DNA of 64,000 bases. Origin: Hymenobacter montanus (GTDB taxonomy: Bacteria > Bacteroidota > Bacteroidia > Cytophagales > Hymenobacteraceae). A program made the position numbers and the translations under genes. The notes under the pieces were generated by a model. That model was given only the letters and a program-made list of their open reading frames with translations. It did no database searches and had not been told where the DNA came from. Location: the NCBI RefSeq assembly GCF_014699115.1, contig NZ_JACXAD010000003.1:1-64000 (forward strand), in the 5' to 3' direction. This document shows, piece after piece, positions 34,535-43,588 of this stretch. Numbering within the stretch: position 1 is the first letter of the stretch; each line of letters begins with the position of its first letter.

Positions 34535-35968
34535 ATGAATAAACGTTACTGGTTGGGCTTGTCCGTAGTACTGATAGTACTGGATATAATACTTACGTAT
34601 TGGCACAACTATCAGCTCCCACTTGACGGCGACTTGGTGCACATAGTATTGCCAGCCCCGTATTATGCCAAGGTGCTAGAAGACCCCTTTGGGTGGGGCG
34701 TGTTGACGAAAAACGAGGCATACGCCGCGACCAACCGTTTTTTCGCTCATGCCAGCATGAGCCTGTACTGGAAGCAGGTGCCCCGCCTGCTCCAGCATTT
34801 TACGTCCCCTATCAATAGCCTGTATATAGCCAGTGCCTTATTTAATACGGCTGTTCAAATCCTGATTCTAGTTATCCTAGCTGCTTATGTGCGGCTGGGA
34901 GCTAGGATTAAATCCAACAGTTGGAACTTCTGGCTGGGAGTAGTTTTAATGACCCCATTGTTTCAGACGGCGGGATTCGCGGAGCAAATGGGCATTGTTA
35001 ATCATGCTATTACCTACTCTTTTTTCTATGCCCTTCCCATCGCGCTATTACTGCTGATGCTCTGGCCCTTTTTCAGGGCTGCCTGCTTGAACCAGCCACT
35101 TCACCTTCGTCCCTGGCAGATGGTCCTACTAGTGCTGCTAATGGTAGTAATAGCATTTAATGGCCCGATTGCTACAGCTGCCGTGGCAGTACTGATGATT
35201 TGTATTGGGCTGTATTGGGCTAGTCAACAATGGCAGCACCGCGCCTTCCGGCTAAGAGTAGGATGGCTCTCTGGGCAGGCAATCTCACTATTGGTCATTC
35301 TGGCCATCTTCAGTATCTATTCAATTTATATCGGCCAAAGCAATATAGAGAATGTTAATACACATACTCTATCGGAGTTGTACCGATTGCTGCCTACTGG
35401 CTTCCAGCAGCAGATAACATTGGATTGGGGCTTGCCTTTGCTTATTGGGGCCTTGCTGGTCAATCCTTTGCTGATTCGCCTTTTTGTACCGATTTCTTCA
35501 GAGCGCCAACACATTCTGAAAAGCCTGCGGTGGGTGGGGCTGTTTGCGGTAGTATTTATCCTGTTACTACCCTTCGGAGGCTACCGCCCTTATCGGCCAT
35601 ACCTTATCAGAGGCGACTCAATTCTGCCGATTCTGATCGGGCTGTTTTTCGCTTATGGAATATCCACGCTCTTTCTGTTAGGGCAGTTAAGGGGGCGCAT
35701 CCGGGCCTGTTATGCAGTTGTTGTCGCCTTATTTTCGGGGGCCTTCATCTATGCTGACCTTATAATAAAAATGCCCTATAACAGCGACTGCGAACGATGG
35801 GCCTTAGAACAGATAGCCCAATCGCCTGACCCCGTGGTGCATATCTCTCCTTATTGTACTCTTCTGCACTGGTCTTCGATGAACGATTCCCAGGATTCTA
35901 AAATTGCAGGCGAGATGCTGCATTATTGGGGCGTGACTACTACCGCGAAGCTCTACGACCAAAAGTAA
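34535..35968 (+). CDS. multi-span membrane protein, GT-C-like (partner of lipoprotein A)
   Basis: 477 residues with about ten hydrophobic spans, starting with one at 7-25 followed by a first exported loop containing LDGDLVHIVLPAPYY. An acidic residue in this position is typical of GT-C glycosyltransferases, which use lipid-phosphate sugars outside the membrane. The last 70 residues after the final span contain two cysteines (CERWAL and SPYCTLLHW) and are probably outside. No known family is assigned from sequence alone. It directly follows lipoprotein A in the same direction. The composition is AT-richer than the chromosomal flanks, which suggests transfer. Confidence 0.75.
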   Translation: MNKRYWLGLSVVLIVLDIILTYWHNYQLPLDGDLVHIVLPAPYYAKVLEDPFGWGVLTKNEAYAATNRFFAHASMSLYWKQVPRLLQHFTSPINSLYIASALFNTAVQILILVILAAYVRLGARIKSNSWNFWLGVVLMTPLFQTAGFAEQMGIVNHAITYSFFYALPIALLLLMLWPFFRAACLNQPLHLRPWQMVLLVLLMVVIAFNGPIATAAVAVLMICIGLYWASQQWQHRAFRLRVGWLSGQAISLLVILAIFSIYSIYIGQSNIENVNTHTLSELYRLLPTGFQQQITLDWGLPLLIGALLVNPLLIRLFVPISSERQHILKSLRWVGLFAVVFILLLPFGGYRPYRPYLIRGDSILPILIGLFFAYGISTLFLLGQLRGRIRACYAVVVALFSGAFIYADLIIKMPYNSDCERWALEQIAQSPDPVVHISPYCTLLHWSSMNDSQDSKIAGEMLHYWGVTTTAKLYDQK

Positions 35969-36353
35969 ACTCGTCGAGCGAACCAGTTGAGTACACAGAT
36001 TTAACGCCACCCCTCTTGATGCGGCTATCCTGTAACAAATGGTGACATCTTGGTATACTGTTCCTGCTATTACTCTCTAATGTACCTACACGATTGGTTG
36101 GTAACAATTCAGCAAGGGCAAGATCTGACGGCGGACATAAATGGAATGATATCATTTTATTTCTGATGTCTTAGTTTCAACTTGCCAGCGTCTAGCCATC
36201 AGTAGTAAAAGACGATAGAGTCATGCTGATCTTCTGTCGGGTAACCGGAACTTGGACTGTCAATGTGGATTGTGTTACGTTGTAGGAGGCCAGCATTCGA
36301 TCTTAAACTTTTATCTTTGTTGATTGATCACAAATTTTTCTGGTTTAGTAGGC
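35969..36353. other. intergenic region before lipoprotein B
   Basis: About 385 AT-rich bases with no credible frame. TATCTTTG at 36312-36319 matches the -7 consensus and lies 35 bases before the lipoprotein B start. No suitably spaced TTG was found, so only half a promoter is supported. Confidence 0.4.
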
Positions 36354-36896
36354 ATGAAAAAAAATCTGTATGTGCTTCTCCTTTTGGGGATGATGGCTTC
36401 TTCCTGTAATAAGTCCGATAGTACGGAGAAAGCTATTAATTTGCTTGCCAGCAACGATTTCGAATCGTTAGAGGGCTGGGTAGGCGAAACACCCTATAAA
36501 TCTCTGACCAAGGAAAGAGCGCACTCAGGCCAGTTCTCAATCCGCGTTGGCCCAGATGTAGAATACAGCAATGGGTATAGTAACGAGCTAAGTAAACTAA
36601 GCCTTATTAAACTTAATAAAATACGGGTGCAAGGCTGGGTATACCTACTGCCAGGCTCATCGCCGGCTACTCTAGTGATAGAGGTCATGAATCCGGGAGA
36701 GGAGAAGCATCTTCTGTGGGAAGGAGTTGAACTTGCAAAAGCTACGCAGGAACGTAACCATTGGGCTAAAATAGAAAAGGTAATTACGTTGCCGCCCGAT
36801 ATTAAACCCACCAATCGGTTGAGGGTGTACCTATGGAGCGCTGGTTCGCAAACGCCGGCTTACATCGACGACCTACAGATTATACGTGTACTGTAG
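36354..36896 (+). CDS. lipoprotein with beta-sandwich-like domain (copy B)
   Basis: 180 residues from the ATG at 36354; ten upstream codons of the open frame are ignored because MKKNLYVLLLLGMMASSC is a complete lipoprotein signal (cysteine at residue 18). The domain follows the same plan as copies A and C: LLASNDFESLEGW, LTKERAHSGQFSIRV, IRVQGWVYLLP, an alternating W-E-G-V-E-L strand, HWAKIEKVITLP and RVYLWSAGSQTPAYIDDLQI. It is closer to copy C than to A (shared LLASN and SLTKE). Its presumed membrane partner at 38233 is separated from it by an IS3 remnant. Confidence 0.82.
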   Translation: MKKNLYVLLLLGMMASSCNKSDSTEKAINLLASNDFESLEGWVGETPYKSLTKERAHSGQFSIRVGPDVEYSNGYSNELSKLSLIKLNKIRVQGWVYLLPGSSPATLVIEVMNPGEEKHLLWEGVELAKATQERNHWAKIEKVITLPPDIKPTNRLRVYLWSAGSQTPAYIDDLQIIRVL

Positions 36897-37020
36897 CAGT
36901 ACACCTTGCCGCCCCCTCTCCACTTTGGTACTATTTAGTACTAGGGAAGCGTAGCCCGCAGGGTAAGAGATGACTTTGGGTGTACGCTTCCGCATTCGGT
37001 AAGCCAGTCGTTAGTAGAGG

Positions 37021-38089
37021 TTAATCCGCTTGTTTAAATTCGAGTGGGGTCATAAAATTCAAGGTCTGATGCGGCCGTTGCGTGTTATAGTCCAGCCATT
37101 CGTCTACGAGTTGGCGCACGTGGGCCAGCGACCGAAATAGGTGCGCGTCAAGCAAATCGCGACGAAACGAGCCGTTGAAGCACTCTACAGTAGGCGTTTT
37201 GGGTCGGCTTGTCGGGCTGAGTCCAGCGCAAGGTGATTCCCTGCGCCTCGCACCACTCGGTCAAGCAGACGCTAATAAACTCCGGCCCATTGTCGGTGCG
37301 CCGCTGCGCCGGTCTACCACGATACTCGATTAAACGTACCAGCGTCTGCACCACCCGGGCAGCAGGCAACGAAAAATCGATTTCTACGCCCAGCAACTCA
37401 CGGTTATCGTCATCGAGCACGTTCAGCGTGCGAAAGCGTCGGCCATCGGTCAACAGCCCGTGAAGTCGAGCGACCAGCAGGTGATAGCCGCCGCGGGCAC
37501 TGCCAAAGGCTGCCTGACGCGGGCAGACACCCGCTTTTTCAGCCGCTGGGGCAGGTTCAGGGTGAGTACCCGATAAATGCGCAGGGTGTGCTTGTGATTA
37601 CTCATCAGCCCATTCTTACGCCCGCCGTTGGCTCCAGCATCCAGAAGTCCCAGCTGAGATGCCGACCGGTTAATGTCCGCAGCGCGTGCTGCACAGACTC
37701 GTCGTTGCGCCCCTGCTCCACCAGCTGGTAGCTGCCTGGGAAAGCTCGAGGCACACGCCCGCCGTTGGCTCCAGCCTTTGTTTACTGAGCCCTGCGCTGC
37801 CTGGCGGGGCGTAGGGCTACTTCCTTTTTCGCAGTATCTGCTCGATGGCTTGGTGCTCTACGCTTAAATCAGCCAACATCTGTTCGAGGCGTTCATTCTC
37901 TTCCTCTTAGTGCCTAGGCCAGGTTAGCCCGGCTATGCTGGCCCCGGCATACTTGCTTTTCCAGGCATAAAATATCGCCTCGCTCAGGCCAGGCTCGCAC
38001 ACGATTTGTGCCACGGTCTGCCCGCTGGCTTGCTGTTGGAGAAGGGCCACCATCCGGGCTCCGGTGAATCGCCCTTTTTCATTTCGCAA
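37021..38089 (-). pseudogene. IS3-family element, decayed orfA and orfB
   Basis: The minus strand has orfA at 37907-38089 (FTGARMVALLQQQASGQTVA and IFYAWKSKYAGAS, the helix-turn-helix part), which stops early. Pieces of orfB follow: 37148-37453 holds the catalytic core RRFRTLNVLDDDNRELLGVE, RRTDNGPEFIS and the KPTQNAYC segment, then a frameshift. The C-terminus read in another frame ends PLEFKQAD at 37021. Frameshifts within orfB make it inactive. It lies between lipoprotein B and the membrane protein at 38233, splitting what was probably one pair. Confidence 0.78.
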
Positions 38090-38177
38090 TTGTCAGGTAG
38101 TGAAAGTACGCTTTCCTCTACGCACAACTGGCTCTCTATTTAGGGATGCGTACAACGCCCTGTGCCTGGGCAGTGCT

Positions 38178-38185
38178 TACCTTTG
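38178..38185 (+). promoter_or_regulatory. TACCTTTG -7 like motif before the second GT-C-like gene
   Basis: A match to TAnnTTTG 47 bases before the ATG at 38233. No TTG at suitable spacing was seen. It could give the gene its own promoter after separation from lipoprotein B. Confidence 0.3.
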
Positions 38186-38232
38186 TTTTAAGAGCCGCGT
38201 ATCACGCTGGCACAGTCAAATTTTAGCGCCAT

Positions 38233-39564
38233 ATGGCATCTTTTCGATTATCTACTAGCCTTTTCGCCCAGTTGCTCATTTACCTGCTACTGCTAGTGGA
38301 GTTGTTGCTATTTACTCGGTTTAGAGCAGGTATGGGAGCCTATTTAAGTCCGGTAGTACTGTACTTAACTTCGGTAACTGCTTGTGTATCATTCTACTTA
38401 TATGCCCGCTACCGCCCTTGGCCAGTGCCTGAGGCCGCACATCCACGACCAAAGGCCCGCCAAACGTGGACCCGGTTCCTGGCGTTGTTAGTGGCCACTA
38501 CGGTCGGCATCTGGGTTAGCACTACAGAAATCAGGCATATTGTACGCGACTTCATCATCAATATCAAGTACTCCGACGTCATCCCAGCTCTGAAAATATT
38601 CGTTACGCGCTGGTTGGTTGGAGCCGAAGTCTATACGCCCCTAACGTGGGAGATGGGCTATCTGGATCTGCCCACATATTTACCCGCCACTTGGTTCCCC
38701 TTTGTAATTGCCGAGCAAACAGGGTTGGATTACCGCATTTTGGCTTGGAGTATCTTCGTGCTAGGCTGTGGCAGTTACGCCATGGTGCTCTGGCGGCGGC
38801 AACTGGCTTGGCTTCCGACCTTGGTACTGGCTTTAGTACCATTCCTGAGCATCTATTTGATGCAGCTCACTGATCCTTCTTCATTTGGTCTCACCGTTGA
38901 AACCTTAATTATCGGGTATTACTCGCTGCTAATATCCGGCATTCTGCTACGCTCCTGGTCACTAGTGCTGATAGGGCTGCTGGCGTGCTTGCTATCGCGG
39001 TATTCGTTGGTGTTCTGGGTGCCCCTTCTTTTGGGCATGATGTTCTTCCAGGATTCCCGGCGCCGGGTCCTGCTACTGGCGGGAGCCCTGCTCATCGGGG
39101 TCTTGTTGCTGTACATAGTACCCTTTCTCTCGCACGACTGGACCATGCCTGGCCAAGTGCAGGCATATTATACCATGGCCGCCGTAGGTGAATGGGTTCA
39201 TCTTAACGAAAACGGCCTCCCGCTACACTTATACAATGGAGTCGGAATGGCGCCGTTCTTTTATAAATATGCATCTGGCTCAACGCTAGAAAAAATGATG
39301 TTACTCAAGGCTGTGCATGTTATTCTCCTACTAGCTATTGTAACGGGAGCTGGGCTACTCTATTGGCGTCAGCGGTCTCCCCGCATGAACTACCAATTGT
39401 ATGCTGTGGTGGTTTTGAAGCTCTATCTGGCCACCTTTTATGCGTTCGTTCAGGTGCCGTACACTTATCTAGCAATGGTAGGGGTATTTACTTCTGTGTT
39501 TATGGTATTGATGCTATCTGCAACGTCGGTGCGGGCAGCCGTGCTGGTTGAGCCTGATCAGTGA
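38233..39564 (+). CDS. multi-span membrane protein, GT-C-like (second module)
   Basis: 443 residues with roughly ten to eleven hydrophobic spans. The first span is at 10-28 and the second at 38-57, followed by a basic cytoplasmic loop and a third span. An exported loop then holds LTWEMGYLDLPTYLPATWFP, with the acidic and aromatic residues expected of a GT-C catalytic loop. The second half alternates spans and short loops. There is no soluble C-terminal domain. No specific family is recognised; it differs in sequence from the proteins at 34535 and 40881 but has the same layout. Lipoprotein B is its likely original upstream partner, now separated by the IS3 remnant. Confidence 0.72.
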   Translation: MASFRLSTSLFAQLLIYLLLLVELLLFTRFRAGMGAYLSPVVLYLTSVTACVSFYLYARYRPWPVPEAAHPRPKARQTWTRFLALLVATTVGIWVSTTEIRHIVRDFIINIKYSDVIPALKIFVTRWLVGAEVYTPLTWEMGYLDLPTYLPATWFPFVIAEQTGLDYRILAWSIFVLGCGSYAMVLWRRQLAWLPTLVLALVPFLSIYLMQLTDPSSFGLTVETLIIGYYSLLISGILLRSWSLVLIGLLACLLSRYSLVFWVPLLLGMMFFQDSRRRVLLLAGALLIGVLLLYIVPFLSHDWTMPGQVQAYYTMAAVGEWVHLNENGLPLHLYNGVGMAPFFYKYASGSTLEKMMLLKAVHVILLLAIVTGAGLLYWRQRSPRMNYQLYAVVVLKLYLATFYAFVQVPYTYLAMVGVFTSVFMVLMLSATSVRAAVLVEPDQ

Positions 39565-39727
39565 TAACACATACAGTTATAATCTTCACTCTTTACTTTT
39601 TTCCTGCTGCTTGAATTCATGCTTCATTACCCCCTTTCCTCTTCTGCTCACCATGTTTGCCCTGAGTGGCTGCCATTGAGAAGCCTCCCAGCTCCACCTG
39701 TCAATAACGTTTTAACAATCAAAAATT

Positions 39728-40124
39728 TACATGATTTTGACAGCTGGTTAGCCAATTCACGGCCGCCGCTACGCTGAGTTGGGAAAGAGCCCACTCAGAA
39801 GTTTAGCTTGGGTTATGCCAAGATCCAGTGGCGCTTGGCACCCGACTGGCTGGCCAAGCTCACCGTCAGAGCCGGGGTATCGCTTCCCAGCGCCCACGCC
39901 GAGCAAGCTGGTCACTGAGGTGAAGGAGGCAGGCCTAACGCCCCTAATCTACTTTGGGATGGTCTAGCACTTAACAAAGCCGTAACAAATGGCGGTATGT
40001 GGAGCAAAGGATAATCATGCCCAACGCCGCCAAGCCAACGAACCGCCTGCAGGTATACCTATGGCTTGCTGATGGCAAGTTACTGGTTTACCTCGACGAC
40101 CTGAAAATTAAGCTGGTAGAGTAG
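39728..40124 (+). pseudogene. degenerate fourth copy of the lipoprotein family
   Basis: Although no frame is open throughout, the plus strand reads LHDFDSWLANS (compare NDFES-GW), KFSLGYAKIQ (compare EFSLGYTN in copy C), LLWDGLAL, and at the end, in frame to the stop at 40124, PTNRLQVYLWLADGKLLVYLDDLKI (copy B: PTNRLRVYLW). The signal peptide is missing and stops interrupt the middle. It lies 138 bases before intact copy C, so the locus once held another module here or copy C arose by duplication. Confidence 0.6.
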
Positions 40125-40262
40125 GGCTTAGCTAACTTACCTCACTATTTCCACTGGCAGGCGTAACTGCACTGCCCAGTCCTAACTGCGTAACCACTGG
40201 TTTGTTAATGCGGACTTTATATCCCTAGTTTCGTTTGCTGTTTCCGCTTTGATTTTAATATA

Positions 40263-40802
40263 ATGCCAAAAACTCTCCTTCCTTTTTTTGTTTTCCTGTT
40301 GGCTGCCTGCAGCGGCCCGGGAGCTGACCCTAACGAGGCCAACCTGCTTGCCAGCAACAATTTCGAATCGGTAGATGGCTGGACCAGCGGTATGCCGGTG
40401 CCTTCGCTCACCAAAGAGAAAGCTCACTCCGGACGCTACTCTGTCATTGTGGATCCTAAGGTCGAATTTAGCTTGGGTTATACGAACTTTCTGCGGGCGC
40501 TTTCGGCATCTGCTCTGAAGAAAGTCAAGGTGCAGGCTTGGATACTGGTGCCCAACCGAAATGCCGCAGCCAATATTGTTCTGCAGATCGTTGACTCGGC
40601 GGACTTACAGAGAAAGCCTTATTTCTGGCAGGCCCTGGACGTTATGCAGCAAGTTAAGAAGGACAACCAGTGGGTGGAGGTAGCGCAGGAATTTACTCTG
40701 CCCGCCAATACGGCTCCGACCCACATGCTTTCGACTTATCTGTGGCGCAGGGGTGACCAACGCGTGTACATGGATGACCTGCGTATTCTGAAAGTAGAGT
40801 AG
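40263..40802 (+). CDS. lipoprotein with beta-sandwich-like domain (copy C)
   Basis: 179 residues; lipoprotein signal MPKTLLPFFVFLLAAC with the lipid-accepting cysteine at residue 16. The domain landmarks are LLASNNFESVDGW, LTKEKAHSGRYSVIVD, KVKVQAWILVP, YFWQALDVM, QWVEVAQEFTLP and LSTYLWRRGDQRVYMDDLRI. The GT-C-like protein with a fused related domain begins 78 bases downstream in the same direction, so the two are probably co-transcribed. The likely location is the periplasmic or outer face of a membrane. No catalytic residues are evident; a binding role is inferred. Confidence 0.83.
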   Translation: MPKTLLPFFVFLLAACSGPGADPNEANLLASNNFESVDGWTSGMPVPSLTKEKAHSGRYSVIVDPKVEFSLGYTNFLRALSASALKKVKVQAWILVPNRNAAANIVLQIVDSADLQRKPYFWQALDVMQQVKKDNQWVEVAQEFTLPANTAPTHMLSTYLWRRGDQRVYMDDLRILKVE

Positions 40803-40880
40803 TTTCCGAAAACGCCTGAGTGAGCAAGGCCTCCTCGTGCTACAGATTAAAGTCTCTTAGCTTCCTGTTTTTCTTTGCTT

Positions 40881-42728
40881 ATGCATTCTTCCCGCTCTGG
40901 CTTTTCTTACTCCCTGGTTGTCCTTGTTACGCTCTTTTTACTGATGCTCCAGGCCAGGCTTTGGGCACCTTACTGGGACACGCATAACGTGCAGGCTATT
41001 CTGACCTGGGATGCCATGGGCTACTACCTTTACCTACCTGCCAAGCTCATCTACAATGACCTTGCATACCTGCGCTTTGTGCCCGACATAATGCGTGAGT
41101 ACTCGCCTAGTTCAAGCTTCTACCAAGCCTTCCAGGTACCTGATGGGCCGGAGGGCGCTCTAGTGATGAAGTACACCTGCGGACTGGCCGTGCTCTGGAC
41201 GCCGTTTTTCTGGCTGGGCCACTGGGCGGCGGGCTGGCTCGACTACCCCCAGGATGGCTTCTCCGCTCCTTACCAGGTAGCCATTGCCTTTGCGGGCTTG
41301 TGCTATGGCCTGCTGGGCCTAGGCCTGTTGCGTCGAGTATTGCTGCGCTACTACTCCGAGGTGGCGACGACGCTGGTGCTGGTGACGCTGGTACTGGGTT
41401 CCAACTACCTTCAGTACGCGGTGTTCGACTCAGCTATGGCTCATACCTACCTATTCACGGGTTACGCCCTACTGCTGTGGCTGACGGTGCGCTGGCACGA
41501 GCGGCCCAGCCGTGGGCGGGCCTTGGCCATTGGCCTCACCCTGGGGCTGCTGATCCTGATACGGCCTTCGGAAGCCGTGGCTGGGGTGCTGCCCCTGCTG
41601 TGGGGCGTAACCTCACTGACCGCTGCCCGTCAGAAGCTACAACTGCTGCTCACTCGCTGGCCCGACGTACTGCTGCTGGCGGCCGGTGCCTTGCTGGGCG
41701 TATTACCCCAGGCCCTATACTGGTACTGGGCTACTGGGCACTTCCTGTTTTATAGCTACGGTGACCAGCACTTCAGCTTCCTGCGCCCCCATACTTGGGA
41801 GGTGCTCTTCAGCTTCCGTAAGGGCTGGTTGTTATACTCACCGCTGCTGCTGCTACCGGTGGCGGGGCTTGTGGTGCTCTGGCGTCGGCAGCGGACGCTA
41901 GCTGTGCCGGTACTGGCTTACTTCCTGCTCAACCTGTGGGTAGTATCGGCCTGGGATATCTGGTGGTATGGAGGCAGCCTTGGGCAACGCGCCTTGGTAC
42001 AGAGCTATGCCGTGCTGGCCCTGCCCTGGGCTGCGGCCCTAAATTGGCTGCTGGCACCCGAGCGCCGCGCCCTGGTACAGGGCACGGCCGTGGTGTTGGG
42101 GGGGCTGCTGCTCAGTCTCAACCTGTTTCAGCACTGGCAGTACATGCGTAGCATCATTCATCCCGAGGAGATGAACCGACGCTACTACTTAGCTGTATTC
42201 AATAAAACCATGCCCACGCAGGCGGATTATGCATTACTGGACGTGAAAACCCAACTACCCCGCGCCGAGCGGTACTACCAGCGCCGGCTACTGGGCAAAC
42301 TGGACTTCGAACAGGGGGCGGTGGATACGGTTACAGGAATTACGGCCGAATTGGGCTATTTCAGCCGACAGTCGTACCACGCTGATGCGGCACATGCCTA
42401 CAGCCCGTCGCTGACCCTGCGCCTGGGCGATACCGGCATGGCGCCCGGACAATACCTGCGAGCGTCGTGCCGGGTGTACAGCGACTACGGCGCCTGGGCT
42501 AACAAGCTGGTCATGGTTGTGGAGCGCGCCGGCAAAACCATTGTCTGGAATGGCGTGCGCCTGCAAAACAACCTGAGCATCAACCGTAATTGGAACGAGG
42601 TATACTTCGACGCCCCATTCCCGGAAGAGGCTCAGCCTGACGACGTGCTTAGGGTATACATTCTGAATGAGCAGGGGTCAGGCTGCTTCATAGACGACTT
42701 GCAGGCTGAGGCTTTCAGCCCGAAATAG
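40881..42728 (+). CDS. GT-C-like membrane protein with fused lipoprotein-type domain
   Basis: 615 residues from the ATG at 40881; a TTG two codons earlier is ignored. About eleven spans occupy residues 10-430. The first exported loop carries LTWDAMGYYLYLPAKLI, an acidic GT-C-type motif, followed by further loops rich in W and Y. After the last span a soluble part begins (about residue 435). From about residue 472 it resembles the neighbouring lipoproteins: KLDFEQGAVD, SPSLTLRLGD, YLRASCRVYSD, TIVWNGVRL, NWNEVYFDAPFP and LRVYILNEQGSGCFIDDLQ. The fusion suggests that the separate lipoproteins act together with the membrane enzymes. Glycosyltransferase activity is inferred from topology. Confidence 0.8.
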   Translation: MHSSRSGFSYSLVVLVTLFLLMLQARLWAPYWDTHNVQAILTWDAMGYYLYLPAKLIYNDLAYLRFVPDIMREYSPSSSFYQAFQVPDGPEGALVMKYTCGLAVLWTPFFWLGHWAAGWLDYPQDGFSAPYQVAIAFAGLCYGLLGLGLLRRVLLRYYSEVATTLVLVTLVLGSNYLQYAVFDSAMAHTYLFTGYALLLWLTVRWHERPSRGRALAIGLTLGLLILIRPSEAVAGVLPLLWGVTSLTAARQKLQLLLTRWPDVLLLAAGALLGVLPQALYWYWATGHFLFYSYGDQHFSFLRPHTWEVLFSFRKGWLLYSPLLLLPVAGLVVLWRRQRTLAVPVLAYFLLNLWVVSAWDIWWYGGSLGQRALVQSYAVLALPWAAALNWLLAPERRALVQGTAVVLGGLLLSLNLFQHWQYMRSIIHPEEMNRRYYLAVFNKTMPTQADYALLDVKTQLPRAERYYQRRLLGKLDFEQGAVDTVTGITAELGYFSRQSYHADAAHAYSPSLTLRLGDTGMAPGQYLRASCRVYSDYGAWANKLVMVVERAGKTIVWNGVRLQNNLSINRNWNEVYFDAPFPEEAQPDDVLRVYILNEQGSGCFIDDLQAEAFSPK

Positions 42729-42753
42729 CCAGAATCCAGACTGGCGGCGGGCC

Positions 42754-43521
42754 TTATTGCCCTAGCAGGCCGTACTTTAGGATGCAATAGATGGCGCGAA
42801 AGCCGTCGCGCCAGCCAATCTTCTTGCCCTCAGCATAAGTGCGGCCGTAGTAGCTAATGCCCACTTCATAGATGCGCGCACCTTTCACCCTGGAGACCTT
42901 AGCTGTTACTTCGGGCTCAAAGCCAAAGCGTTTTTCCTGCAATTGCAAGCCCTGAATGATATCGCGCCGAAATAGCTTGTAGCACGTTTCCATGTCGGTC
43001 AGGTTGAGGTCAGTCACCATGTTCGACAGGAAGGTAAGGATGTTGTTGCCGATGCTATGCCAGAAAAACAAGATGCGGTGCGGGTTGCCACCCAGGAATC
43101 GCGACCCAAACACCACGTCGGCAAAGCCTTTGAGGATGGGCTTGAGCAGCAGGTTATACTCCTCGGGGTCGTATTCCAGGTCGGCGTCCTGAATGATGAC
43201 GTAGTCGCCGGTAGCCTCGCGAATGCCCGTGTGCAAGGCTGCCCCCTTGCCTTGGTTTACGGCGTGTTCGAGCAGGCGCAGGCCCATTTCCGGATAGCGC
43301 ATGGCGTAAGCCCGGATAGTGTCGGCCGAATCATCAGTGGAACAGTCATTGACAAGGATGATTTCCTTGCTAATATTATTCACCAGTTTCAGCTCACGCA
43401 ATAAATCCAGAATCTGGTGGATGGTGCGGGCTTCGTTGTAAACCGGAATGACGATGGAGAGCGTGTCAAATTTTATCAAAACGGAGAATTTGCTTAAGCA
43501 AAAGTAATAGAATTTGACCAT
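42754..43521 (-). CDS. family 2 glycosyltransferase, DPM1-like without membrane spans
   Basis: 255 residues of a GT-A fold: [45 protein letters not shown], and the D-x-D in [22 protein letters not shown] and the [12 protein letters not shown] segment are typical of dolichyl/polyprenyl-phosphate mannose or glucose synthases. Unlike the other two GT2 proteins here it lacks C-terminal spans. The first ATG (43521) adds about 17 residues before the domain, and a downstream TTG is an alternative start. It converges with the GT-C-like gene at 40881, with stops only 26 bases apart. Likely donor synthase for the GT-C proteins. Confidence 0.88.
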   Translation of the reverse strand: MVKFYYFCLSKFSVLIKFDTLSIVIPVYNEARTIHQILDLLRELKLVNNISKEIILVNDCSTDDSADTIRAYAMRYPEMGLRLLEHAVNQGKGAALHTGIREATGDYVIIQDADLEYDPEEYNLLLKPILKGFADVVFGSRFLGGNPHRILFFWHSIGNNILTFLSNMVTDLNLTDMETCYKLFRRDIIQGLQLQEKRFGFEPEVTAKVSRVKGARIYEVGISYYGRTYAEGKKIGWRDGFRAIYCILKYGLLGQ

Positions 43522-43588
43522 CAGCCGGTGGCTAACGCTCAGCTAGCAACAATGCTCCCGAAGCTTGGCATTGAGCCAAACTTACTAC

